From contig JAAELK010000151.1 in NCBI GenBank assembly GCA_024226935.1, positions 1 through 32,557 on the forward strand: a stretch of 32,557 bases of DNA, read 5' to 3'. Position 1 is the first letter of the stretch. Each line of letters opens with the position of its first letter. The notes below the pieces were generated by a model. The model ran no database searches and had not been told where the DNA came from. It was given only the letters and a program-made list of their open reading frames with translations. Source of the DNA: Desulfobacteraceae bacterium. Its GTDB lineage: Bacteria > Desulfobacterota > Desulfobacteria > Desulfobacterales > Desulfobacteraceae. The position numbers were made by a program, and so were the translations under genes. Positions 15,004 through 22,340 of the stretch are shown piece by piece.

Positions 15004-18000
15004 ATGGCAGAAAAAAAGCCCATAGGTACAGTTCTTGTTGCAGGTGCCGGTGTTTCCGGGATCAAGGCCGCTCTGGAACTGGCTGAGATCGGATACAAAG
15101 TTTTGTTGACGGATGCTTCTCCCCAGATAGGTGGTATTCTGGCAAAATTGGACAATCAGTTTCCAAGCGATCATTGCGGTATGTGCAGGATTCTACCCAT
15201 GGTGGGCAGAGAGTATGCATCTCAATATTGTATGCGAAAAGGCCTGTACCACGAAAATATTGAAATACTGCCCTTCACTGAATTGACAAGGGTTGAAGGG
15301 GATGTTGGTAATTACACAATAGAACTTTTAAAAAAAGCCAGATACATCGATACTGATAAGTGTAACGGGCTGGGAGAATGTATAAAGGTCTGTCCCGTTG
15401 AGGTGCCGGATGAATTTAACCACGGCCTGACCCAACGAAAGGCCGTTTACAAGCCTGTCCCCCATAGTACGCCCCAGATGCTTTTGGTGGACATGGATGT
15501 CTGCACCAATTGCGGTGAGTGTGTCAAGGTTTGTCCCACCAACGTCATTAATCTTGGGGCGGAAGATGAAGCTTTCACAAGGCATGTTCATTCAATTATT
15601 TTGGCTTCCGGGGTAAAACTTTATAACCTGGAAGAATTTGAAGATGCAAAATCCTGGGCTGTATCGCAGGATGTGATAAGTGCTCTTGCCTTTGAGCGAA
15701 TTATCAGTGGGACCGGGACCTTTGACGGGCAAATCAAACGACCCTCGGATGGAAAACCTGCTAAAAAAATTGCCTGGGTCCAATGCATGGGGTCCAGGAA
15801 CCGCCGACAAAAAAGAGATTATTGTTCTTCCATCTGCTGCATGTTTGCCCTCAAAGAAGCAATGCTTGCCAGGCAAAAAGGCGGGGATGATGTTGAGGCC
15901 ACCATTTTTTATATGGATATGCGAACCTTCGGCAAAGATTTTTACAGGTATTATGAAAAAGCTGTTGATGCCGGGGTAAAATTTATTCGCTGCCGGGTCC
16001 AGGAGGTTATGCACAATCCGGATAAGAGTCTTTCCATGAGATACTATGATTCTCAAAAAGAAGAATTTTTTGTTGCTGATTATGACATGGTGGTTCTTTC
16101 AACGGGACAGATTCCCCACAAAACCCATGCAAAACTGGCAAAGCTGTTTCATCTGGAACTAAATTGCCAAGGCCTTTTACCCACGCAAATTTATGACAAG
16201 GTCAAGTTGGTTAAGCCCGGAGTGTTCCTCTGCGGTTCTCTCATGGGACTTACCGATTTAAGTGAGGCCATAAGTTCGGGTATTGCCGCGGCCGGTCAGG
16301 CAAGCACTCTATTATCCAGCCTTGATGTGACCATAATTGAAGAAGAACAGATTGCCGAACCCACGACAAAGGACAGGCAGGTTCCCCTTATTTCTGTTGT
16401 TTTGTGCAAATGTAGTGAAAAGGTGGAAAAAAGCAGTGTTGACTTTGGTGCCCTTGAAATGGGTCTGAAAAAGTTTAACTTTGTAGGAGAAGTAAATATC
16501 ATTGATATGGTCTGTAGTGATCAAGGAAAAGAAAATCTTTTAAAATTGCTCAAAAAATCACAATCTAACCGGCTTATCATCGGTGCCTGTCATCCCTTCA
16601 TGTATCGAAAATCCTTGAAAAATCTTGCAAAAAAAGCTGGATTTGCAGCTTCCTTGATTGAAATTTTTGATCTGTCTTCCATTGTTCACAAGGGCTTTTT
16701 TGAATCTGTAAAAAAGGATCAAACCCATGAAGCCTATAGTGAAATAATATCAATTATGGAAAATCTTAAATTAAAACCGGCACTCCATGTTGAAACTCTT
16801 TCCATGAACAGGACCGCCCTTGTTGTGGGAGGAGGAATTGCAGGAATGCACGCATCTTTTGCCCTTGCCCAAAGGGGGGTGGATGTTCATCTGGTTGAAA
16901 AGTCGGACAAACTTGGGGGGTATGCAGGAAATAATATTCATGCGACCATTGATGATCTTGAACCTGTATCCATGGCAAAAGATCTTATGATCAAGGTCCT
17001 TGAACATAAAAATATTATCCTCCATAAAAATTGTGAAGTTGCTGCCACACAAGGGTCCTTTGGTGCTTTTGAAACAAGGATCAGAGATCTTGAAAATCAA
17101 GAAAATCAATATCTTAGCCATGGGGCCGCCATCATTGCAACAGGTGGGCTTGAAGGAAAAACAGCTGAATATGAATATGGTAATTCAGCTAATATCCTTA
17201 CCCAGGCCCAGTTGAGAGAAGGGCTTTCCACAGGAAAAATCGATGTAAGTGATGCCCAAAATATTGTCATGATTCAATGTGTCGGTTCCCGGGAAAAACA
17301 GGGAAGAAAATATTGCAGCCGGATTTGTTGTATAGGTGCCATTGCCAATGCCTTGGCCATACAAGAAAAAAATCCTGATGCCAGGATATTTATCTTGTAT
17401 AGGGATGTTATGACCTATGGGTTTGCCGAGCAATATTATACAAAGGCCCGGGGGGCAGGTATTGTTTTTGTGAGCTATGATCTTGATAAAAAACCTGAAG
17501 TTGAACTTGTGGATGGAAAGCCGGTCATCAAATTTACCGAATCTGTCCTGAATTCGGAAATTGAACTATCCCCTGATTTTCTGATTCTCTCCCCGGGAGT
17601 TGATCCAGAAGTTTCCAACCGGGAAGTTGGCAAGGCGTTTGATCTTCCTGTAAACGATGATGGGTTCTTTATTGAGGCGGACTCAAAATGGCGTCCCATT
17701 GAATTTTTGAGGACCGGTTTTTATGTTGCGGGGGTAGCACACTCGCCAATGACCTTGAAAGATGCGATTTTACAGGCTGAGGCTGCAGCCCAGAAAGTAT
17801 ATGCCCATCTGTCTTCCCGAAAGATTCATAGGGCCCATGTGATTTCAAAAGTTCACGATGCTATCTGTGTGAGATGCCAGCGTTGTGTTGATATCTGTCC
17901 CTATGATGCAAGATCCTATGATAAGGTCCTTGACAGCATAATGGTGGATGCTGCCGCGTGTCAGGCTTGCGGAATGTGTGGAGTTGCCTGTCAGAATAAT

Positions 18001-18093
18001 GCTGCCCGGATAATGGGTTTTAGTGATAAACAGATAATGGCGGTTATTGATGCTAAATTATCTGAAAACCCAATGTTTATGGTAGGCAAATAG
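15004..18093 (+). CDS. Tandem HdrA-HdrA fusion flavoprotein
   Basis: A 1029-residue protein made of two HdrA modules. Module 1 (~1-450): FAD site VAGAGVSGIKAALELA (11-26), the DHCGMCRI cysteines, internal ferredoxin with CNGLGECIKVCP (~119) and CTNCGECVKVCP (~166), and the HdrA signature CMGSRNRRQKRDYCSSICC (~260-280). Module 2 (~465-1029) starts with an HdrA N-terminal cysteine domain (VVLCKCSEKV), then FAD site VVGGGIAGMHAS (~605), CVGSREKQGRKYCSRICC (~758-776) and a C-terminal double [4Fe-4S] domain (CVRCQRCVDICP, CQACGMCGVACQ). Two flavins in one chain suggest an intramolecular relay between HdrBC, encoded next, and the FdhB-like subunit before it. ATG has GGAGA upstream; gaps of 9 and 11 bp tie it to both neighbours. 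Module identity is clear; the electron route is inferred. Confidence 0.88.
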   Translation: MAEKKPIGTVLVAGAGVSGIKAALELAEIGYKVLLTDASPQIGGILAKLDNQFPSDHCGMCRILPMVGREYASQYCMRKGLYHENIEILPFTELTRVEGDVGNYTIELLKKARYIDTDKCNGLGECIKVCPVEVPDEFNHGLTQRKAVYKPVPHSTPQMLLVDMDVCTNCGECVKVCPTNVINLGAEDEAFTRHVHSIILASGVKLYNLEEFEDAKSWAVSQDVISALAFERIISGTGTFDGQIKRPSDGKPAKKIAWVQCMGSRNRRQKRDYCSSICCMFALKEAMLARQKGGDDVEATIFYMDMRTFGKDFYRYYEKAVDAGVKFIRCRVQEVMHNPDKSLSMRYYDSQKEEFFVADYDMVVLSTGQIPHKTHAKLAKLFHLELNCQGLLPTQIYDKVKLVKPGVFLCGSLMGLTDLSEAISSGIAAAGQASTLLSSLDVTIIEEEQIAEPTTKDRQVPLISVVLCKCSEKVEKSSVDFGALEMGLKKFNFVGEVNIIDMVCSDQGKENLLKLLKKSQSNRLIIGACHPFMYRKSLKNLAKKAGFAASLIEIFDLSSIVHKGFFESVKKDQTHEAYSEIISIMENLKLKPALHVETLSMNRTALVVGGGIAGMHASFALAQRGVDVHLVEKSDKLGGYAGNNIHATIDDLEPVSMAKDLMIKVLEHKNIILHKNCEVAATQGSFGAFETRIRDLENQENQYLSHGAAIIATGGLEGKTAEYEYGNSANILTQAQLREGLSTGKIDVSDAQNIVMIQCVGSREKQGRKYCSRICCIGAIANALAIQEKNPDARIFILYRDVMTYGFAEQYYTKARGAGIVFVSYDLDKKPEVELVDGKPVIKFTESVLNSEIELSPDFLILSPGVDPEVSNREVGKAFDLPVNDDGFFIEADSKWRPIEFLRTGFYVAGVAHSPMTLKDAILQAEAAAQKVYAHLSSRKIHRAHVISKVHDAICVRCQRCVDICPYDARSYDKVLDSIMVDAAACQACGMCGVACQNNAARIMGFSDKQIMAVIDAKLSENPMFMVGK

Positions 18094-18104
18094 GAGATAT
18101 TGTT

Positions 18105-18608
18105 ATGGATTTTAGTGAATCAGATAAAGATCTGTGGAAACAAATATATAATACTAAAGACCTTTTGTATTGTTTAAATTGTAGTACATGTCTGTCTGGA
18201 TGTCCCGCCTCCCACGGTGATCCTCCGCTTTTGGTGAGAAACCTTGCCCGAATGGTGGTCTTCGGGTTGGAAGATGATCTTCTTGATGATGATACTCCCT
18301 GGGCTTGTGTGTCTTGTTCCAGGTGTGAAGAGATGTGTCCCATGGATGTCAAACCCTTTGAAATGATTCTGGCCATTCGTAAATGGCAGAGTGCAAACGA
18401 TGAAACCCGTGTGCCGCCCTCCATTGTAGAGATTTATAAAAGAGGGTATACCCAGTCGGTGGGTACAAATACAAAATTGAGAAAATCCCTGGGCCTGCCT
18501 GAGCTGCAAACCATAACAAAGATGCCCCAGATGCTCAAACTTTATCAACAAATGCTTATGAAAACACCAGTGGTCAGTGAAAATGACTATATGTTTAACG
18601 AGGAATAA
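18105..18608 (+). CDS. hdrC: Heterodisulfide reductase subunit C-like protein
   Basis: A 167-residue HdrC with two [4Fe-4S] motifs, CLNCSTCLSGCP (~23-34) and CVSCSRCEEMCP (~69-80), each followed by the usual helical linkers, and MDVKPFEMILAIRKW typical of the family. It carries electrons from the HdrA flavin to the catalytic HdrB subunit. The start is supported by GGAGA eight bases before ATG. It lies 11 bp after the HdrA-HdrA gene and 4 bp before the hdrB start chosen here, so the three are one translational block. Length is normal for HdrC and no cysteine is missing. Confidence 0.9.
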   Translation: MDFSESDKDLWKQIYNTKDLLYCLNCSTCLSGCPASHGDPPLLVRNLARMVVFGLEDDLLDDDTPWACVSCSRCEEMCPMDVKPFEMILAIRKWQSANDETRVPPSIVEIYKRGYTQSVGTNTKLRKSLGLPELQTITKMPQMLKLYQQMLMKTPVVSENDYMFNEE

Positions 18609-18612
18609 AAAA

Positions 18613-19497
18613 ATGGAATTATGTCTTTTTCTGGGTTGTAATACTCCGGCCATAAGGCCGGATGTCGAAAGAGCCATCCGGGCAACAATGCCCGAGCTTG
18701 GTGTTGATCTGGCAGAGGTTGAAGGGTATGTCTGCTGTCCGGCCTTTGGTTCTTTCCCGTCCACCGATGATGATTCCCATCTTGCATCCAGTGGGTGGAA
18801 TCTTTCAATTGCAGAAGCCAAAGGCCTTGATATCATGGTTCAATGCGGTTCTTGTTATAGCTCTCTTCGTATGGGATTGGATCATCTTGCCCATGATGAT
18901 CTAAAGCTTGCAAGGGTAAATGAACTCCTGGAGCTAACCGGCCGGAAGCTTGAGTGCAAGACTGCCGTTCGTCACGTATCGGAAATTTTGTATAATGAGG
19001 TGGGGGTTGAAAAAATTTCCCGAACCATTAAAAAATCACTCGAAGGACTTCACGGTGTGATTCAATATCCCTGCCATACACTTTTTCCCAGTGAAATAGT
19101 TGGGTTTGAAGAATCCCCCAGGCAGCCTAAAGCATTACGGGTTCTGACAGAAGCGCTGGGGGCAACGGTTGAGAGTTATAGCCGTGAACTTCAGTGCTGC
19201 GGCGGTGCCGGGGGGTTTAGTAGCAGTTCTCCTGCCGAGGCCACAGCTTTTACAAAAACCAAGCTGGATGCTATTATTGAAGAAACAAAAGCCGACTTTA
19301 TAGTTGTTTCCTGTATTACCTGTCTGATGTACCTTGATAATATCCAAAAAAAACTCAATGAGGCAGAAAATACTGATAAGTATAATATACCGGTTTTTGA
19401 CTATAATCAGCTATTGGCCCTTTGCATGGGATTTGATCCAAAACAGGTGGCATCCATTTGTACTATTCCGAGAAATTTAGTTATAGATCGATTATAG
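18613..19497 (+). CDS. hdrB: Heterodisulfide reductase subunit B-like protein
   Basis: A 294-residue HdrB with two complete CCG domains, each expected to bind a noncubane [4Fe-4S] cluster that reduces disulfides. Domain 1: FLGCNTPAI (C9), YVCCPAFG (C41-C42), QCGSCYSS (C79, C82). Domain 2: QYPCHTLFP, LQCCGGAGGF, SCITCLMYL. A longer frame opens at 18577, but ATG 18613 is chosen: it has GAGGA at the correct spacing, avoids overlap with hdrC, and gives the usual HdrB N terminus. In sulfate reducers without coenzyme M/B the disulfide partner is unknown, possibly a DsrC-type protein. It is the last Hdr gene; copy C of the interspersed repeat follows its stop. Confidence 0.9.
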   Translation: MELCLFLGCNTPAIRPDVERAIRATMPELGVDLAEVEGYVCCPAFGSFPSTDDDSHLASSGWNLSIAEAKGLDIMVQCGSCYSSLRMGLDHLAHDDLKLARVNELLELTGRKLECKTAVRHVSEILYNEVGVEKISRTIKKSLEGLHGVIQYPCHTLFPSEIVGFEESPRQPKALRVLTEALGATVESYSRELQCCGGAGGFSSSSPAEATAFTKTKLDAIIEETKADFIVVSCITCLMYLDNIQKKLNEAENTDKYNIPVFDYNQLLALCMGFDPKQVASICTIPRNLVIDRL

Positions 19498-19507
19498 CAG
19501 GGTTGTT

Positions 19508-19594
19508 TATATGAAAGAACCAATCAACTTATCGGATTCTTTCATGTTTTGTTGTGGGCAAGCCGATGAAAGTCCTTGGGCGGCCCATGGCTGT
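19508..19594 (+). repeat. Interspersed two-hairpin repeat, copy C (diverged)
   Basis: This copy keeps length (87 bp), the TTTATATG start, the TTTGTTGTGGGC linker and the CCCATGGC...GTTATT end. Hairpin 1 has different arms that still pair: ATGAAAGAA (19511-19519) with TTCTTTCAT (19537-19545). Both arms changed together, which argues for selection on structure. It lies between hdrB and the stress protein gene. Confidence 0.7.
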
Positions 19595-19654
19595 TATTGG
19601 ATTTTAAAGAAAATTGGATCAACAGGTTATAACCAAATTTTGTAGAGGGTTGAT

Positions 19655-20524
19655 ATGTTTAAAAAAATACTATTTGCAACATCCACAACAATGGCCTGTG
19701 ATCCTGCAGCCAGGGTAGCGTTCAATATTGCGAACTGTTACAACGCAGATATGAACATTTTCCATGTCATTGAGGAGGGTAGCGCAGCAGATGCCCAGAT
19801 CCGTGTTGATGAAGCGTTTATTGCCGGGATCAAAAATGAGATAGAAACCTATTATGCAGATCAACTGCCCAGGACCAGAAGTTATGAAATAAAAATAGCC
19901 CATGGTGATCTCCACAAAGAGATTTTAGGGGAGATCAACAAGAATAAACCCGATCTTCTTGCCATGGGTGTCAGTGCCGGGGGGGAATCCAGTCTTGATA
20001 TTGAGATTGAAAGTGCCGGATCTACATTTCAAAAAGTTGTGAAAGCATCCCAATGCCCGGTTTTGATTGTTAATCGAGCGGCTGCATCTTTCTGGGGTTC
20101 TTTTTCAAAGGTGGTTTTTGCCACTGATTTTTCAAAATTATCTGATACAGCTTTTGATTTTGCATGTAAACTGGCAAAGAACACAGACTGTGAACTCCAT
20201 ATATTCCATGCCCAGAATTTAAGTCTTACACCCGGGGGTAAAAATTTTAACCAGGATGACATAGAAGAGCGCATCCGGGAAAAACTTCGATTCTCCCGGA
20301 AAAAATATGTTTCAAAAATGGAAGGAATTGAAAATTATTCCATGGAAGTCTGGGAAGGGTTGCCCTATATTGAAATTGTAAAATATGCCAGGGAAAAATA
20401 TGCAGACCTGATTATCATGGCCCAGGATTCAAAAAATCCAGGTTCACAAACCGATGAATTGGGCAGTACCGTTAAACAGGTGATTCTTCGGGCCGGTTGT
20501 CCTGTCATCTGCATTAATAAATAA
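19655..20524 (+). CDS. Tandem universal stress protein (two UspA domains)
   Basis: A 289-residue cytoplasmic protein with two UspA domains, about 1-145 and 150-289. Domain 1 starts FKKILFATSTT and ends with the nucleotide-binding loop MGVSAGG...SAGSTFQKVVKASQCPVLIV. Domain 2 starts FSKVVFATDFSKLSDTAFDFA and ends MAQDSKNPGSQ...GSTVKQVILRAGCPVICI. The spacing of glycines after MGVSAGG is looser than the strict ATP-binding G2xG9xG(S/T) pattern, so nucleotide binding is uncertain. It is 157 bp downstream of hdrB, with repeat C in the gap, and 71 bp before the receiver-domain gene, with which it may be co-transcribed. The role is presumably stress or redox adaptation linked to the neighbouring electron-transfer genes. 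Confidence 0.88.
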   Translation: MFKKILFATSTTMACDPAARVAFNIANCYNADMNIFHVIEEGSAADAQIRVDEAFIAGIKNEIETYYADQLPRTRSYEIKIAHGDLHKEILGEINKNKPDLLAMGVSAGGESSLDIEIESAGSTFQKVVKASQCPVLIVNRAAASFWGSFSKVVFATDFSKLSDTAFDFACKLAKNTDCELHIFHAQNLSLTPGGKNFNQDDIEERIREKLRFSRKKYVSKMEGIENYSMEVWEGLPYIEIVKYAREKYADLIIMAQDSKNPGSQTDELGSTVKQVILRAGCPVICINK

Positions 20525-20538
20525 AGCGGCCGAACTAA

Positions 20539-20583
20539 ATGAGATTTAACCAAATGAGACTTAATCAGATTAGATCTAACCAG
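20539..20583 (+). repeat. 15-bp tandem repeat x3 in the response-regulator leader
   Basis: Three imperfect 15-bp units (20539, 20554, 20569) with a pattern like ATGAGAYTTAAYCAR end just before the response-regulator start. Units 1 and 2 each carry an in-frame ATG, and a further ATG follows at 20584, so alternative starts would add MRFNQ/MRLNQ/IRSNQ residues. Confidence 0.8.
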
Positions 20584-20595
20584 ATGGAGAACAAA

Positions 20596-20946
20596 ATGAA
20601 GAAAATTCTCATAATTGACGATGATCCCGCTATTCGAAAGTATTTGACTAATTTGTTTAAAGACAACGGGTATGGGACCGCTGTGGCGGAAAATGCCAAG
20701 GAAGCAATGGACCTGGTAAGTTCGGAATCCTTTGATTTGATCACCCTGGATCTGGAAATGCCCGGGGAGTGGGGGACCAGGTTTTTCAGTAAACTGGCCC
20801 AGGACAAGCATTTGAAAAATATTCCTGTGATTGTGATAAGCGGGATGGCCGGTAATGAATATGCTATCCCCAAGGCAGTTGCCAGCCTCACAAAACCCTT
20901 TGACCGGAAAAAATTGTTAAAAGTAGTTGGAGATGTTTTAAATTAA
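20596..20946 (+). CDS. Single-domain response regulator (CheY-like receiver)
   Basis: A 116-residue receiver domain with no output domain. Visible are the acidic pocket (ILIIDDDPAI), the phosphoacceptor Asp in LITLDLEMP near residue 52, the Ser of VIVISGMAG and the conserved Lys in LTKPFDRKKLL. It would be phosphorylated by an unlinked histidine kinase and act through protein contact. The frame is open from 20539, but ATG 20596 is preferred: it has GGAG at good spacing and starts directly with MKKILIIDDD. The upstream sequence is a short tandem repeat. Following the stress protein gene on the same strand, it may share its promoter. Confidence 0.88.
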   Translation: MKKILIIDDDPAIRKYLTNLFKDNGYGTAVAENAKEAMDLVSSESFDLITLDLEMPGEWGTRFFSKLAQDKHLKNIPVIVISGMAGNEYAIPKAVASLTKPFDRKKLLKVVGDVLN

Positions 20947-21235
20947 AACAGATCAATCGGAATCAGATGATAGTTTTGACAGAGATAATAAGTCATAACT
21001 CCAATCTTCCTTTCAAATTGAACTTCAAAAAGCATATTTTTAAGTAAAAAATCAAATTCTTTGAATATCAGATATTGTGGTTTAAAATTTTCCTGCAAAA
21101 ACTACACATATACGTTAGTCGTACTTAGGGTGGGGCAAGCATCTTTTATTACTATGTTGAAATACCTTTACAGGTATTAGAAATATTGATAAGGGGTACG
21201 TCCATTAGGTTGTTTTGTTTATTTGGTCGGATATT
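20947..21235. other. Gap without a recognised gene
   Basis: No gene is supported. A TTGACA at 20976-20981 has no matching -10. A small perfect dyad AATACCT-TTAC-AGGTATT (21161-21178) has no U-run. Interspersed repeat copy D follows. Confidence 0.4.
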
Positions 21236-21324
21236 TATATGAAACTCCCAATATACTGGGCGCGAGTTTCATTTTTTGTTGTGGGCGGAATCCAGGGTAA
21301 AATTTCTGGTCCGCCCATGGCGGT
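21236..21324 (+). repeat. Interspersed two-hairpin repeat, copy D
   Basis: The best-formed copy. Hairpin 1 is GAAACTC (21241-21247) with GAGTTTC (21264-21270). Hairpin 2 is TGGGCGGA (21282-21289) with TCCGCCCA (21310-21317), plus inner CCAG (21292-21295) with CTGG (21306-21309). It ends GGCGGTTATT, 19 bp before the cassette gene starts. Confidence 0.85.
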
Positions 21325-21348
21325 TATTAGAACTACATAGGAAAATAG

Positions 21349-22047
21349 ATGAGAATAATTTCAATAGTGAAATATGCTTTTATTGTGATAGGCTTCAGCA
21401 TGCTGGTTGGGACATTTTATTCGTATAAAAATACGCAAGATTTTCTGAAAGATGTCCTGACTACTGAGGGGACAGTCGTAGAGCTTGTGCATTCAAGATC
21501 AAGTAATTCAACTATATATAGGCCTGTCGTTGAGTTTAAGACACAAGGTGGTACAATAGTTGAATTTGCATCATCTTCTGGGAGTAATCCTCCAAGTTAT
21601 TCTAAGGGTGAAATGGTTGAAGTTTTGTATCAACAATCTGCTCCAGATCATGCCCAAATAAATGATTTTTTTTCGTTATGGGGAGCATCAATCATTCTGG
21701 GAGGTATGGGTTCGATATTTTTCCTCATGGGATTTTTAATAATATTATTTGGTAGCTTAAAGAATAAAAAAAAAGAATATTTACGGAAAAATGGGATTCC
21801 GATTAATGCCAAATTTCAAAGCGTAGAAATCAATGATTCGCTTTCTATGAATGGTAGAAACCCATATCAGATTTGTGCTCAATGGAAAAACCCCAGTACA
21901 TCCGAAATACATCTATTCAATAGTGAAAATATATGGTTTGATCCTACCGATCACATCAACAATGATGAAATAATAGTCTTAATCGAAAAAGACAACCCGA
22001 AAAAATACTATGTTGATACTTCTTTTCTTCCTAAAGTTGCAGGCTGA
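21349..22047 (+). CDS. DUF3592-like membrane protein, probable integron cassette gene
   Basis: A 232-residue protein resembling the DUF3592 family. An N-terminal membrane helix (about 8-25, AFIVIGFSMLVGTFY) is followed by a beta-rich segment with TEGTVVELVHSR and YRPVVEFKTQGG. A hydrophobic hairpin comes next (~110-134, GASIILGGMGSIFFLMGFLI), then a second beta-rich domain. Function is unknown. The context is telling: an attC-like recombination site starts 5 bp after the TGA, the normal position in a mobile gene cassette. DUF3592-type proteins are recalled as common cassette cargo, not checked here. The start has TAGGAAA upstream. The codon and base character is more A+T-rich than the Hdr genes, consistent with acquisition. 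A second cassette or an integrase is not seen. Confidence 0.75.
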   Translation: MRIISIVKYAFIVIGFSMLVGTFYSYKNTQDFLKDVLTTEGTVVELVHSRSSNSTIYRPVVEFKTQGGTIVEFASSSGSNPPSYSKGEMVEVLYQQSAPDHAQINDFFSLWGASIILGGMGSIFFLMGFLIILFGSLKNKKKEYLRKNGIPINAKFQSVEINDSLSMNGRNPYQICAQWKNPSTSEIHLFNSENIWFDPTDHINNDEIIVLIEKDNPKKYYVDTSFLPKVAG

Positions 22048-22052
22048 AAATG

Positions 22053-22113
22053 CTTTAACAACAAGCTAAAGCCGATGCACAAAACACTCACTCGGCTTAG
22101 CTTGGTGTTATGA
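22053..22113 (+). mobile_element. Integron attC-like site
   Basis: A 61-bp imperfect palindrome with attC architecture. The outer core pair is TTTAAC (22054-22059) and GTTATG (22107-22112). The inner pair is AAGCTAAAGCCGA (22063-22075) with TCGGCTTAGCTT (22092-22103). The inner arms match except for one extra A on the left arm, the extrahelical base typical of attC bottom-strand folding. AAGCCGA and TCGGCTTA match classical 2L/2R boxes. The outermost bases fit RYYYAAC/GTTRRRY imperfectly. Confidence 0.75.
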
Positions 22114-22140
22114 AAGTGTCCAAAAGTAGATACTCATGCA

Positions 22141-22169
22141 TTGACAAAACTCAAATCCTTAAATATTCT
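22141..22169 (+). promoter_or_regulatory. Sigma-70-type promoter candidate for the ferredoxin-like gene
   Basis: TTGACA (22141-22146) and TATTCT (22164-22169) with 17-bp spacing lie about 170 bp upstream of the next gene, just past the attC-like site. The rest of the leader (22170-22340) shows nothing recognisable. Confidence 0.45.
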
Positions 22170-22340
22170 ATGGTATAGATAATATCGATCGTCATTTTCC
22201 TTTGTAGTTACTTTTGAGGGTGTTGATTCTTTCTTGGTGAGCAAGAGAGGGTTACGATATTTCATTCTTGTCTGTCAATTAAATTTAAAACAGTTGATAT
22301 TTCGTAAATCAAATTAAAATTCATTAAAAAGGAGAAAAGA

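Noticed and set aside
6096-21324. The five ~88-bp repeats as a CRISPR array
   Set aside because: The copies are kilobases apart (or adjacent without spacers), differ in orientation and lack unique spacers of constant length.
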